A DNA stretch of 24,521 nt from the IMG/VR virus record IMGVR_UViG_3300028925_000439, positions 1-24,521 of that record. One strand, written 5' to 3'. The notes beneath the pieces were generated by a model. It had not been told where the DNA came from. It saw nothing but the letters and a program-made list of their open reading frames with translations, and did not search any database. The DNA comes from a virus. This document shows, piece by piece, positions 14,308-23,590 of the stretch; position 1 is the stretch's first letter; the number at the start of each line of letters is the position of its first letter. The translations under genes were made by a program, and so were the position numbers.

Positions 14308-15858
14308 CTATTCATCTCCTATATTTATATCATTATTATCATCATCTTCCATTTGTGCGCCTTCTGGATTTGCGATAATACCTTGTTCAATTTCTTTTCT
14401 AATCTGACTATCAATATCTATGATATCTTCATCACTTTGTCTCAACACATTCTTTCTGATATATTCAACAGAGTAATATTTGCCAATATAAGGACTAACC
14501 TCATTTGCAAGACTTATTCGTTCTCTCAATATTTCTGCATTTTTTAGTTCAGCAAAATATCCATCTTTTAAATAATCATATTGTATATGTTCTTTTAGAT
14601 TACTCCAATCTTCTATTGTAATAATACCTTTTAAAACTAATTGTGTTTTAAGTACATCATGAAATAGTTGAGTAAATCTTTTTCTTAATCTTGCAACAAA
14701 CTTAGTAAATTTAAGTTCGTCTCTTGTAATTTCTGCAGCTCTTCCTAGATTAAAACCATTTTGAGAGTCTAATCTTGAAATAGGTACATTTAAAGATTTG
14801 TATAATTTCTTTTGAAAGTACTCTACATCTGATATTTCGCCAAGGTTTTGACCACCTGCAAGTGTAGTAACTTCGGTGCCTTTTGCACCTTCTCTACGAG
14901 GTAACCAAAAATCTTCAAGCATAGACATATGCTTTCTATCATCTCTAATCTCACCTGTAGCGGCGTCATAGACAAGTTTATTTCTGTATCTTGCCATAAC
15001 ATCTCTTAGATAAGCTTCTGCTTTTACTTTAGGTAAGTTACCTACATCAACATAGAATATTCTTCTTTCGGGTGCTCTTACTATTCTGTAAATAACAACA
15101 GCATCTTCAATCATTCTTAATTGATTGACAGGTTTAATTGCCTTATGTAGATGACCCATAACCATATTTTTAGTTTGGTCTATTACACCTGATGTAATAT
15201 AAGAGATTGCGTCAGCAGAAATTTTAAGACCAGCATTTGAATTTGCTGATGATATACCTTTTTCATTATAAACAAACCATTCTGCTGTTTGTTCTATAAT
15301 TTCTATACCTTTAGTGCCTTTAACATCTCTCTTTTTTGTAATCTCACGAACCTTTTTAATTTTTCGTGGGTCAATGTATCGTAATTCTGTTAATCCTTTT
15401 CGTGGACTTTTTGGGTCTATGACCTTGTGAAAGTATATTCTGCCATCAACATAAAATCTTTTGAATATGTCGTGACCTTTTTCGTCAAAATTTAAAAGTT
15501 TCATAACTTCATCAAACTCATCACGAATTTTCGTTTTAATACTATCTGAAACTGCTAATTTATCTAGTGATATTGAAACAGACTGGTCTCTATCGTCTGA
15601 AACAATAACCTCATTGATGATATCTTCAATTGCCATATCACACTCAGGGTGTTGAGCAACTTCTCTATATCTTTTAATTAAATCAACATCATTCTTCGCC
15701 GTAACGTCCATATCCAGGTATTGGCCAAAGTAACCGCCAGCAGATATAGTAGTTGTACCGTCATCGGGAGAAGGAACCGTGAAGGCCTGTTTGGCCTCCG
15801 CCGGTTTATTCCTTTCATCATTCAGTCTTGTTATTTGGAAGCCAAGTAATTGCGCCAT
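14308..15858 (-). CDS. 20: Portal vertex protein gp20
   Basis: 516 aa (T4 524). Forms the dodecameric ring through which DNA enters and leaves the head. Family signatures seen: YLDMDVTAKNDVDLIKRYREVAQHPECDMAIEDIINE near the N-terminus, DGRIYFHKVID, the APERRIFYVDVGNLPK block, and DFWLPRREGAKGTEVTTLAGG. The C-terminus is acidic. AAGGAAAA ribosome site and an AATAAATA promoter upstream. Confidence 0.98.
   Translation of the reverse strand: MAQLLGFQITRLNDERNKPAEAKQAFTVPSPDDGTTTISAGGYFGQYLDMDVTAKNDVDLIKRYREVAQHPECDMAIEDIINEVIVSDDRDQSVSISLDKLAVSDSIKTKIRDEFDEVMKLLNFDEKGHDIFKRFYVDGRIYFHKVIDPKSPRKGLTELRYIDPRKIKKVREITKKRDVKGTKGIEIIEQTAEWFVYNEKGISSANSNAGLKISADAISYITSGVIDQTKNMVMGHLHKAIKPVNQLRMIEDAVVIYRIVRAPERRIFYVDVGNLPKVKAEAYLRDVMARYRNKLVYDAATGEIRDDRKHMSMLEDFWLPRREGAKGTEVTTLAGGQNLGEISDVEYFQKKLYKSLNVPISRLDSQNGFNLGRAAEITRDELKFTKFVARLRKRFTQLFHDVLKTQLVLKGIITIEDWSNLKEHIQYDYLKDGYFAELKNAEILRERISLANEVSPYIGKYYSVEYIRKNVLRQSDEDIIDIDSQIRKEIEQGIIANPEGAQMEDDDNNDINIGDE
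14322..14329 (-). promoter_or_regulatory. Possible late promoter TATAAATA before gene 67
   Basis: Exact octamer in the last codons of gene 20. T4 geometry would put +1 at about 14316, inside the AGGAG ribosome site of gene 67, so it may be only a chance AT match. Confidence 0.35.
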
Positions 15859-15881
15859 ATTATAATTTTCCTTTTAACTTA

Positions 15882-15889
15882 TATTTATT
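15882..15889 (-). promoter_or_regulatory. Late promoter AATAAATA before gene 20
   Basis: Seven of eight T4 late bases on the minus strand, in the 29-base gap after gene 19. Predicted leader about 18 bases, including AAGGAAAA. Confidence 0.55.
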
Positions 15890-16415
15890 ATGTAGTAGTA
15901 TCTGTCTCAAAATACTGGTATGTAAACGAACAACCGAACTCCTCTATAGCATTATTCGTGCCATAGTTAAGTGCGATATCATCTAGAGCAGTTGGGAATG
16001 CACCTCTTAAAGTATAAGATTTAAGGGTATCTCCATTTCTGTCTAAATGGTCAATGAATATATCAACTTGATAATCTGAAGGATTAGTTAACCCCTCGTT
16101 ATCAGTCATATTATTCATGCCGTTCATCCATCTTTCTAGACCTCTGTAAATTTTGAAGTCTGTATCGTTTAATACAGTAATAGACCATGGATTAAATGTT
16201 CTATCACCAACTAGGTTCAGTATTCTTCCTCTAAAGTTTACAGGAACAGTACCAAGATTTTGCCCAGGTATTGATGTAGCATTACATAAGAATGCCAAGT
16301 CAGCTGTTTCTCCACCAACTGCTGAGTAACCAGGGAAAGGTAAAGTTACCTTGAACTGATTGGCTCTTGCACCACCGCCTTTTAGTCGGGCTTTAAAGTC
16401 ATTTATATTCGCCAT
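15888..16415 (-). CDS. 19: Tail tube protein gp19
   Basis: 175 aa (T4 163). NQFKVTLPFPGYSAVGG at the N-terminus and ATSIPGQNLGTVPVNFRGR, then FNPWSITVLND are the family core. Polymerises as the inner tube of the contractile tail. It follows the sheath gene after 12 bases. A second gene of the same family occurs at 8506-9105. Confidence 0.96.
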   Translation of the reverse strand: MANINDFKARLKGGGARANQFKVTLPFPGYSAVGGETADLAFLCNATSIPGQNLGTVPVNFRGRILNLVGDRTFNPWSITVLNDTDFKIYRGLERWMNGMNNMTDNEGLTNPSDYQVDIFIDHLDRNGDTLKSYTLRGAFPTALDDIALNYGTNNAIEEFGCSFTYQYFETDTTT

Positions 16416-16427
16416 TGTGTAACCCTC

Positions 16428-18425
16428 CTATGCGCCTGCTACTTCAGAAAAGGCAACGCCTGTTCTTGTAGCAATAAAGTTAAGTTGAATAAAGTTAATA
16501 GAACGAGCAGGTTTCACATAAATGTCAGCCCTAAATTCGTTTCTATCAATAACATCTCCAGTATTATTTGAATCATCACAAACAACACTAAAGTCTGTAA
16601 TACCTCGTCTGCCTTGTACATCTCTCAAGAATGGTTCTACAAGATTTCTAAATTGAGCCCTTGTAAATTCATCATTAAACTCAAAGAGTTGGAATTTAGC
16701 AGCAGTAGATACAGCTTTTTCTAGAGTAATGAATAATCGTCTTACATTAATTCTATCGAAAGCACTAGGTTTTGCTTGAGCAGTCTTATCGCCAAACAGC
16801 ACAGTTCCCTGTCCAGGGAATGCGACTACTGGATTAATTCTTGCCTTGTACAATTCATCTCTTTGTGTTTGATTTGGATTGAAAGCAAGTTTAACTGCAC
16901 CTCTAATCTGTCCTCTGTTAAATCCAGCGGGTGAGAAGAAAGGGTCTGCGATATTATCTGTTCTTGCACAAAGTCCTGCTATGTCACCATTTAATGGTAC
17001 AAATCTAAAGACATCATTATATCTGTCGTACATATATTTGTAACCACTATCAATAACAGCATAACTTGTTGATGGTAAACCATCAGCAAAAGATATTACA
17101 TTTTGTGCCTGTGTGATTGCGTTAGCAATACCAACAACATCTGCTCTCGCAGGTGATATGAAAGCAACACAATCTTTTCTTGAAGTTGCGATATCCATAA
17201 CAGCAGTTGCCTTTGTGTCGCCAGTAGCGTCAGCATCTGTTTGTGAAGGACCACAAAGTAGTAAAGATATATCTACATTTTCTGTGTCATTAAATTTTTC
17301 ATATGCAGTTGCAATCTCGCCGTTTGTAGCAGCGTAATCGTCTGTTCCAGATGCCAATGAATAAGTCTTAACAGTTACAGCATCGCCTGAAGCGTTATCG
17401 AAAGTTTGACCTTTCTTAGCACTACCTGCGTTTGCAAGTGTTGTTTCATGGTCCATTACATATACAAAACTACTCGTTCTGTATATTACATCAGAATAAA
17501 AGTTTGAATTACCTGAAGCGTCTTTAGCGTCAGAAGCCTGTGAAACGCCAGCAAAAGTTTCTAATATTTCTCCAGCAGTTCCTGTGATTCCGCCATCTTC
17601 GTCTAACACTACGATATGCATTTCATCTAATGAACCGCCAGCAGCAACAACATCATCTGTTGAAGTTGGTGGACCGTCAAAGTTGAAATAATATTCCCAA
17701 TGTCTTAGAACTTTAGCGTTGTCAACAACGGCGTGTCTTAGTCCGCCTGTTTCTGTTTGTCCTGTTGCAGGATTAAATCTTGCAATAGTTAGAACGTGAG
17801 TACTGATTCCTGTGATTTTATAGAAAAATCCTGAAGGCGCACCGTCAGTTGAAGGCACATTACTTGCGTCTCCAAATTCTAGTATGTCACCAACTTGCAT
17901 TAAACTACCATCGTCAACAGTTAATGTTGTATCTCCGATAGCAGCAGAAGCGTCAGCAACTAAATTGCCACTCATTGAATGAGGTCCAAACGCAGTTGAG
18001 TTTGAACAGACAGAAATTTTAAGTGAGTTTCCTAGAGTTCCTGCTTCACGAGCGGCATATGCCCCTACATTAGCAGCAAAACTAGCATCACTTCCATAGT
18101 TGTCTAGGTAATCAGTAGTATTTTTTATTAGAATAGCAGTACCAGACACAGCAGCATTTACCATGCCTGTTATCGGTCTCACTACCTTGAGGTTGTTTCC
18201 GTATCCTAAAAAGTTTGCGGCGCAAAAGAATTCCTCAAAGTTGTCTGTGGTTGGTTTACCAAACACATTGACCAACTCTGATTCAGATGAAATTGTAGTA
18301 ATCTCATCAATCGGTCCTTTTTCTGCCGTCATTACTATTGCACCAGCTGATGTTGAGACAGCAGGTATTACATTAGTAAGGTCCTTTTCAGTAACGAGAA
18401 CTCCTGGTGATACTTGAAAAGCCAT
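16428..18425 (-). CDS. 18: Tail sheath protein gp18
   Basis: 665 aa (T4 659). Contractile sheath subunit. The N-terminus MAFQVSPGVLVTEKDLTNVIP and the C-terminal core (RRLFITLEKAVSTAAKFQLFEFND, FLRDVQGRRGI, FRADIYVKPARSINFIQLNF) are diagnostic. A middle insertion domain of Ser/Thr/Asp-rich sequence is variable among phages. AAGGAGAA ribosome site. Confidence 0.98.
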   Translation of the reverse strand: MAFQVSPGVLVTEKDLTNVIPAVSTSAGAIVMTAEKGPIDEITTISSESELVNVFGKPTTDNFEEFFCAANFLGYGNNLKVVRPITGMVNAAVSGTAILIKNTTDYLDNYGSDASFAANVGAYAAREAGTLGNSLKISVCSNSTAFGPHSMSGNLVADASAAIGDTTLTVDDGSLMQVGDILEFGDASNVPSTDGAPSGFFYKITGISTHVLTIARFNPATGQTETGGLRHAVVDNAKVLRHWEYYFNFDGPPTSTDDVVAAGGSLDEMHIVVLDEDGGITGTAGEILETFAGVSQASDAKDASGNSNFYSDVIYRTSSFVYVMDHETTLANAGSAKKGQTFDNASGDAVTVKTYSLASGTDDYAATNGEIATAYEKFNDTENVDISLLLCGPSQTDADATGDTKATAVMDIATSRKDCVAFISPARADVVGIANAITQAQNVISFADGLPSTSYAVIDSGYKYMYDRYNDVFRFVPLNGDIAGLCARTDNIADPFFSPAGFNRGQIRGAVKLAFNPNQTQRDELYKARINPVVAFPGQGTVLFGDKTAQAKPSAFDRINVRRLFITLEKAVSTAAKFQLFEFNDEFTRAQFRNLVEPFLRDVQGRRGITDFSVVCDDSNNTGDVIDRNEFRADIYVKPARSINFIQLNFIATRTGVAFSEVAGA

Positions 18426-18474
18426 ATTTTAGTTCTCCTTAATAATTAGTTTATTAGTTATAACCCTTTGTGTA

Positions 18475-18482
18475 TATTTATA
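18475..18482 (-). promoter_or_regulatory. Late promoter TATAAATA for gene 18
   Basis: Exact octamer on the minus strand in the 73-base gap between genes 17 and 18. Predicted leader about 44 bases, ending with AAGGAGAA. Drives the sheath-tube pair. Confidence 0.75.
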
Positions 18483-18498
18483 GTATGCCAAAACTACA

Positions 18499-20139
18499 CT
18501 ATTCTCCTTTGCGATATGATACGGGTCGCCAAATTTCTCCTGCGTCAACAAAATAACCGTCTTGACCCTCTGGGTCGTTCAATCCATCGTCTATGAAACC
18601 AAAAGGTGCCATATCTGCCTCGATAGCATTCTGTTGTTCAGAAAACATTTGACCTCTCACATCTACATTTGTTAATTCTTTAAAATATCGTTGATTTGCT
18701 AACCACGAAAATATCACTAAGCACATCACTAAATCATCTGTTGCACCAGCCTCAGCCTCAAAAGATTTTCCTTTAGATATAAAGGTTGATAATTCTGCAA
18801 TAATATCAAAGTCTGTAATAAGTAATTTATCCCCCTCGATTAAACTTTTGAGATTAGAAGTTCCAATCTTTTTCGTACCTTTAGTCATTCTCAAGCCTAG
18901 TTGATTGCCACGACCACTAAATCCCCCACCTAATACTTGTCCAGAACGACCTCTTTGTGTAACCATCATCATGTTATCATATTCTAATTCAAACTGTAAG
19001 TTATCTGCTACTTGTTGTCCTAAATCGTTTATCTCTATTAAAATAAATGCTTTGTTATAATGTTTTGCAACCCTATCTATAATACTAGGAAAAAGAAGAG
19101 GTTTAATTTCATTATTTCTATACTTTGCAACTACTTTATATGGTACACTTGTACAATCTATCACACAAAAGGCTGAATAATCACTTGTTAATCCTCTTGA
19201 TACATCAACTGTCATTGTGTAAAGGCGGTCTTTCTTTGGCATTTCGTAAACATCTAAACCACCACTTCGTTTAGGTTCAACAACAGGCATAAGTTTTATT
19301 TTACTTGCATTGATAAGTGTGTCAACACTACCTAGAAACTCACATTCAAATTCTGTTGCAAATTGTGATTCACTTGTATTCTTAATTGTTTGTTCTTTCC
19401 ATTTCTCATCACGACCTGGTACTTCACTCCAATGTACTTCGACAGGAACAAAAGTACTTTTCTTATTTGTTGCATCCATCCACATCTTGTAAAACATATT
19501 CATACCATGTGGTGTAGATACTATCATCACCTTTGATGATTTACCAGATGATATTGTAGGATAAACTGAACTAAAAAATTCTTCGGCAATATTATTAGGT
19601 ACATAAGCAAACTCATCTAAGAATATTATATTAAAGGTACTTCCTCGAACAGCACTAGAAGAAGTACTTGCCGCTACAATTCTACTTCCATTTTCTAATT
19701 CGAGTGAACCTTTATTCCAATTGAGAACGCCTTGTTGCATCCATTTGGGCAAATGTTCGTAAGCCAATTGCAAACGACCTAATAAATCTCTTGCCGTAGA
19801 AGATTTATTGGCTAATATTGCAACATTCACATTATCATTAAATAATACATAATGTAAGAGGTAGGAAACTATGATAGTTGACTTTCCACTTTGTCTAGGT
19901 AATTTACATATTGTAAACCTATTGTCGTGAAAAGTGTCTACCATCTTCCGCTGAAAGTCGTACATTTCAAAAGGCACTAAACCTTTATCAATGGTAACAA
20001 TTTTTAAATATTCTTGTATAAAGTATTTAGGATCCTCAAGACACTTCATCACTTCTTGAATTTGTTTCTTTGTAAATCTAGAAGGAGTGTGAGCTTTCTT
20101 TAAATTAGGGTTACCTAAATATTGGTCAGTTGTTCCCAT
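18499..20139 (-). CDS. 17: Terminase large subunit gp17
   Basis: 546 aa (T4 610). DNA packaging motor. ATPase: PRQSGKST Walker A (81-88), Walker B IIFLDE with D175/E176. Nuclease: D312 in TVDVSRG, E369 in ILIEIND and the TDDLVM acidic pair near 467, the RNase H-like set used to cut concatemers. Start abuts the TAA of the phosphatase gene with no clear ribosome site, suggesting coupling. Confidence 0.98.
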   Translation of the reverse strand: MGTTDQYLGNPNLKKAHTPSRFTKKQIQEVMKCLEDPKYFIQEYLKIVTIDKGLVPFEMYDFQRKMVDTFHDNRFTICKLPRQSGKSTIIVSYLLHYVLFNDNVNVAILANKSSTARDLLGRLQLAYEHLPKWMQQGVLNWNKGSLELENGSRIVAASTSSSAVRGSTFNIIFLDEFAYVPNNIAEEFFSSVYPTISSGKSSKVMIVSTPHGMNMFYKMWMDATNKKSTFVPVEVHWSEVPGRDEKWKEQTIKNTSESQFATEFECEFLGSVDTLINASKIKLMPVVEPKRSGGLDVYEMPKKDRLYTMTVDVSRGLTSDYSAFCVIDCTSVPYKVVAKYRNNEIKPLLFPSIIDRVAKHYNKAFILIEINDLGQQVADNLQFELEYDNMMMVTQRGRSGQVLGGGFSGRGNQLGLRMTKGTKKIGTSNLKSLIEGDKLLITDFDIIAELSTFISKGKSFEAEAGATDDLVMCLVIFSWLANQRYFKELTNVDVRGQMFSEQQNAIEADMAPFGFIDDGLNDPEGQDGYFVDAGEIWRPVSYRKGE

Positions 20140-20733
20140 TTAATTTTTTAAGAAATCTTTGAAAGCTACTTTGCCTTCATTCATTTCTTGTCCATAATCC
20201 ATTTTATTCATTAACACATACATCTTTTCACCAAGTAAGTTGCCAGTATCATAATCTGAAACATAATGAAACCCTGCCTGTACTCTACCATAACCACATT
20301 CGTAAGCCGCTTTCATTAATTCTTTTTCTAATTGTGGTACTTTACCAGCAACATATCTTGCAAGTATAACTGATTGAGTCGCATGACCACTAGGATATGA
20401 CTTAGTTTTATTTGTTTTACTTGGTAAAGTATTTAAACTAGAAAGAACTTCAACAGGTCTTGGACGATTAAAAACATCTTTAAAGTGTTTAATTATTGGT
20501 ACAGACTCTTTTATAATTTGTTTAAATTCACTATCATGAAACTCTATACCATTTTCCTCACAAACTTTGCGAATTGCATAGTAAGGTTCTTGGTCATGGT
20601 CTTGAATAGACTGAACATCTTTTTCTGTTCTTTGTCTAATTATTTTTTCCACCTGATACGCCTCTGTTAAATCATCAACAGGTGGTTCAGGTAGTGTAAT
20701 TACTTCATGTAGGTTTTGTCTAAAAAATATCAT
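20140..20733 (-). CDS. PAP2-type acid phosphatase-like protein
   Basis: 197 aa. All three motifs of the PAP2/vanadium-haloperoxidase phosphatase superfamily are present: K85-x6-R92-P93 (KDVFNRPRP), PSGH (114-117) and R150-x5-H156-x3-D160 (GRVQAGFHYVSD). H117 and H156 would be the catalytic pair. No long membrane helices or signal peptide are evident, so it looks soluble. It lies between the small and large terminase genes and overlaps gene 16 by ATGA. It may hydrolyse phosphate esters in infected cells; substrate unknown. Confidence 0.88.
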   Translation of the reverse strand: MIFFRQNLHEVITLPEPPVDDLTEAYQVEKIIRQRTEKDVQSIQDHDQEPYYAIRKVCEENGIEFHDSEFKQIIKESVPIIKHFKDVFNRPRPVEVLSSLNTLPSKTNKTKSYPSGHATQSVILARYVAGKVPQLEKELMKAAYECGYGRVQAGFHYVSDYDTGNLLGEKMYVLMNKMDYGQEMNEGKVAFKDFLKN

Positions 20734-21149
20734 TCGTTTTTACCCTTTAACATCTTTTGTAGTTCAGTTGTTGAACCAACAAATAAAGCGTTAGTAACAT
20801 TCTTTGGTCCTTTATCGGGTATATCTTTTATCTTTTTTAATTTATCTTGTAGGTCTAAGAGATTTTGTGATACTTCACTTACTGTCTTGATTAATTGTCC
20901 TGCAACTTCATAAGCACGAGGATGTTCTCCTTCTTTTGCCAAACTAAGTATACCATCAATTGCTTCATTACCTTTATCAAGTAAATTATAAAGATTTTTT
21001 CTACCAGTCTCAAAGTCAATATCTGGACCCTTATCTTCTGGTACTAATACTTCGGTACTTGTTTTCTTAGGTAATACTTCCATCTCGAAAGTTTTATCTA
21101 TCTCAGCAATACCTAGTACTTCGTTTAGATTATCATCAATTTTACTCAT
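20730..21149 (-). CDS. 16: Terminase small subunit gp16
   Basis: 139 aa (T4 164). Recognises DNA for packaging and regulates gp17. Central ARAYEVAGQLIKTVSEVSQNLLDLQDKLKK-type coiled-coil region (PRAYEVAGQLIKTVSEVSQN as written) is the conserved gp16 core. Acidic N-terminus, basic C-terminus. AGAGGAC ribosome site. Position beside gene 15 supports the call. Confidence 0.92.
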   Translation of the reverse strand: MSKIDDNLNEVLGIAEIDKTFEMEVLPKKTSTEVLVPEDKGPDIDFETGRKNLYNLLDKGNEAIDGILSLAKEGEHPRAYEVAGQLIKTVSEVSQNLLDLQDKLKKIKDIPDKGPKNVTNALFVGSTTELQKMLKGKNE

Positions 21150-21165
21150 ATTAAAGTCCTCTTAA

Positions 21166-21978
21166 CTACTTATCATCACCAGACGCTTCATCATAATCTA
21201 AAGTGTCGGTAAAGAAATCTAGCGTGGTAGTGTATGTATAGTCATCATCTTTGTCAGCTGATGTTGGATTTGGTGTAACTGTAACTCTTTCGACTCTTGG
21301 TGAACTAGCACTTTGCGAGTCAGAATATAAGTCAGCTGATACTTTTTTAATTACAGCTGATGTAGATATTGGACCATACAAATATACTTTTGCTGTAAAT
21401 GTTAGTGTGTAAATTATTCTTCTACTACTTGTTAATGTTCCTGTATAACTATCTTCAAAGTCTACATTGTTTAACACGATTGGTATATCACTTTTTGTAT
21501 CCATTGTTCTATCTTCAATCATAGTAACAGTATAATCAGGTTGAAAGTATGGAAGTATTTGTTCTATTATCTGTAATCCGTCATCTGAATTAGCAACATA
21601 AACACTTAAAGCAAATTCAACATTATAAGGCACAGGTGTGTATTGACTATTCAGTTTAGAGGTGTCGGCATTTGTTGTTACTTTAGTTATCTTTTGATTC
21701 TTATTTAACTTACGACCGCCATCGTAACTATATCCAGTAACTTCAAATGACAATCGAGGTAGAGTGATTGCCACAGATGAATCGTCCCCATTTAGGTCCT
21801 GTTGTGCATCTAATCTGGCTAAAAACTTTTCTTTTGGTGAATATGATAAAGGTACTTTAATATTTTGTAAAGGATTTCCGCTAGAATCTAATCTCTTAAT
21901 ATTTATATTATTAAATATTGTACCAAACGCAATAACAGTATTACGAATTTTCTTGTGGTAAAAGTGTTCTCCAAACAT
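21166..21978 (-). CDS. 15: Tail completion/sheath stabiliser gp15
   Basis: 270 aa (T4 272). Forms the hexameric ring that ends the tail and docks with the neck. N-terminus MFGEHFYHKKIRNTVIAFGT, followed by FNNINIKR, is the family mark. Start overlaps the gene 14 stop (TAATG). Confidence 0.95.
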   Translation of the reverse strand: MFGEHFYHKKIRNTVIAFGTIFNNINIKRLDSSGNPLQNIKVPLSYSPKEKFLARLDAQQDLNGDDSSVAITLPRLSFEVTGYSYDGGRKLNKNQKITKVTTNADTSKLNSQYTPVPYNVEFALSVYVANSDDGLQIIEQILPYFQPDYTVTMIEDRTMDTKSDIPIVLNNVDFEDSYTGTLTSSRRIIYTLTFTAKVYLYGPISTSAVIKKVSADLYSDSQSASSPRVERVTVTPNPTSADKDDDYTYTTTLDFFTDTLDYDEASGDDK

Positions 21979-22745
21979 TAGTATTCGTCAACCTCCCCAA
22001 ATGGATTTCTTTCGCTGAAGTCTAATATATCATCAGCCGTTGATGAAGTATTTGTTCCTGCAGCCGTTTCAAATGCCTGGCCTTGGTCAGTAGGTGATTG
22101 TGTTGCCATTGTGAAACTTTCATTAATTATATAATCTATTGCACCAATACTATTTTCTAAAACAAAAGAACCAGTTTCATTTTCTAAACTAAATTGGAAA
22201 TTCATTGTATCAGTTGATAGACTATCTTCAACACTATCAATCTGAGCAATACCAGTATCAATTCTTTCTGAACTGTATTCAAATCGAGTACAAGATAACT
22301 TGTATGTTGGTAAAGCGCCTTGTTGATAGAACGGTTGTTCATGTTCTACAAACTGTATTTCAAAGAATGATTTTGTTGTAGGGAAATAAACTAAATCCCC
22401 CTCTTGTGGTCTATCAGCAACTAAATCTGAATTATTACCTACTAGAGTTTCCCATCTCAATTTAGATAAAGTAAAAGTAATATCATCTCTTAATTCTAAA
22501 CCAAACTTTTTAATAATCTCTTGTTCGCCCATATATCCATCAGTATTGTCCACATACATTTCAATGATGTATGAGTCATCAAATGAGCTTGCAGGATCCT
22601 CACCAAGGTTTGTATCTTTATTAGCAATCTTTCTTGGTAAGTAAAAGACATCTTGGCCGTAAATCTTGAGCTGTTCTATAATTAAATCTTCGTATAGTCT
22701 TTGCTCAGATGTTGTGCCTGTGTCAAAATAGACATTAGTTGGCAT
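21978..22745 (-). CDS. 14: Neck protein gp14
   Basis: 255 aa (T4 256). Joins the portal-neck to the tail. TSEQRLYEDLIIEQLKIYGQ and DVFYLPRK near the N-terminus are conserved, as is GDLVYFPTTKSFFEIQFVEH. Four bases separate it from gene 13. Confidence 0.94.
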   Translation of the reverse strand: MPTNVYFDTGTTSEQRLYEDLIIEQLKIYGQDVFYLPRKIANKDTNLGEDPASSFDDSYIIEMYVDNTDGYMGEQEIIKKFGLELRDDITFTLSKLRWETLVGNNSDLVADRPQEGDLVYFPTTKSFFEIQFVEHEQPFYQQGALPTYKLSCTRFEYSSERIDTGIAQIDSVEDSLSTDTMNFQFSLENETGSFVLENSIGAIDYIINESFTMATQSPTDQGQAFETAAGTNTSSTADDILDFSERNPFGEVDEY

Positions 22746-22749
22746 TTAA

Positions 22750-23556
22750 TTATCCTTGTTGCATGTGGGCAGGTTCTTCATAGTTACTTCTAATTTCTTC
22801 CTCTAACTGTCTTTGTTCTTGAATTGCTGTAGAGAATAATTCAGGTCCATTTAGAGTAACCCCACCTAACATAGCAGTACCTGAAAATTTTGAAAGATTT
22901 TGTCCCCATTGTTTTTTAATTAAAGTGGTTGTATATCTTTTTAAATAAAGGTCATCAAACATATCTGTACTTGTTGCAGGGTCTAATCTTCTAAAAACCT
23001 CAAAGATTAAAAATTCACCTGCTGTAATATCATTGTTCCAGTCCATATCAAGAAATAATTTATTTGATAGATGATTAAATCTCATAGGTTTCTCTCCTAC
23101 TAATATATGGTCAAGAAAGTCTAAATGTTGCATTGTCATCTGATAATGTACAATACTTGTAGATGAGAAATCGTATAGGTCGTTTAATCTTAATTGATAT
23201 CTAACATCAAACATATTTAAGTTTGCTCTATCAGATAAAGGAAATACATTGACAACTGAGATAACAGTTTCAGGAACTATAAGAAAGTTATTTCCTTGTT
23301 TCCATGTAGTGGTAACACTATTCTCTGTAACCGATTCAGATGTATCAGTAGTCATACGAGTTATATCGGCTGCCGTCACTTCATATTTTAGATACATTCT
23401 CTCAACACCGTCTGTATGATATTGACAGAAATATTGTACTGCCTCGTCTATTCTATCATCTACTTGGTCGTCATCAACATTTATATCAATTACAGGCTTA
23501 CCTAATGCTCGTAGACAGTATTCTTTTAGTGATGCTTTTGTACTTGGGACTGCCAT
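22750..23556 (-). CDS. 13: Neck protein gp13
   Basis: 268 aa (T4 309). Head-completion protein binding the portal. N-terminal SLKEYCLRALGKPVIDINVD and the helical DDRIDEAVQYFCQYH segment, then YLKRYTTTLIKKQWGQNLSKF, are typical. AAGGAAGAA ribosome site with a late promoter just upstream. Confidence 0.95.
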   Translation of the reverse strand: MAVPSTKASLKEYCLRALGKPVIDINVDDDQVDDRIDEAVQYFCQYHTDGVERMYLKYEVTAADITRMTTDTSESVTENSVTTTWKQGNNFLIVPETVISVVNVFPLSDRANLNMFDVRYQLRLNDLYDFSSTSIVHYQMTMQHLDFLDHILVGEKPMRFNHLSNKLFLDMDWNNDITAGEFLIFEVFRRLDPATSTDMFDDLYLKRYTTTLIKKQWGQNLSKFSGTAMLGGVTLNGPELFSTAIQEQRQLEEEIRSNYEEPAHMQQG

Positions 23557-23570
23557 ATATTATTCTTCCT

Positions 23571-23590
23571 TTATAACTATTTATAACTAT
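23571..23590. repeat. Two exact 10-bp tandem copies at the gene 13 promoter
   Basis: TTATAACTAT occurs twice in a row. The late octamer spans the junction and the stop codon of the upstream fibre-like gene lies in the second copy. Confidence 0.7.
23578..23585 (-). promoter_or_regulatory. Late promoter TATAAATA for gene 13
   Basis: Exact octamer on the minus strand, 21 bases before the ATG. Predicted leader about 16 bases with AAGGAAGAA. Confidence 0.78.
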
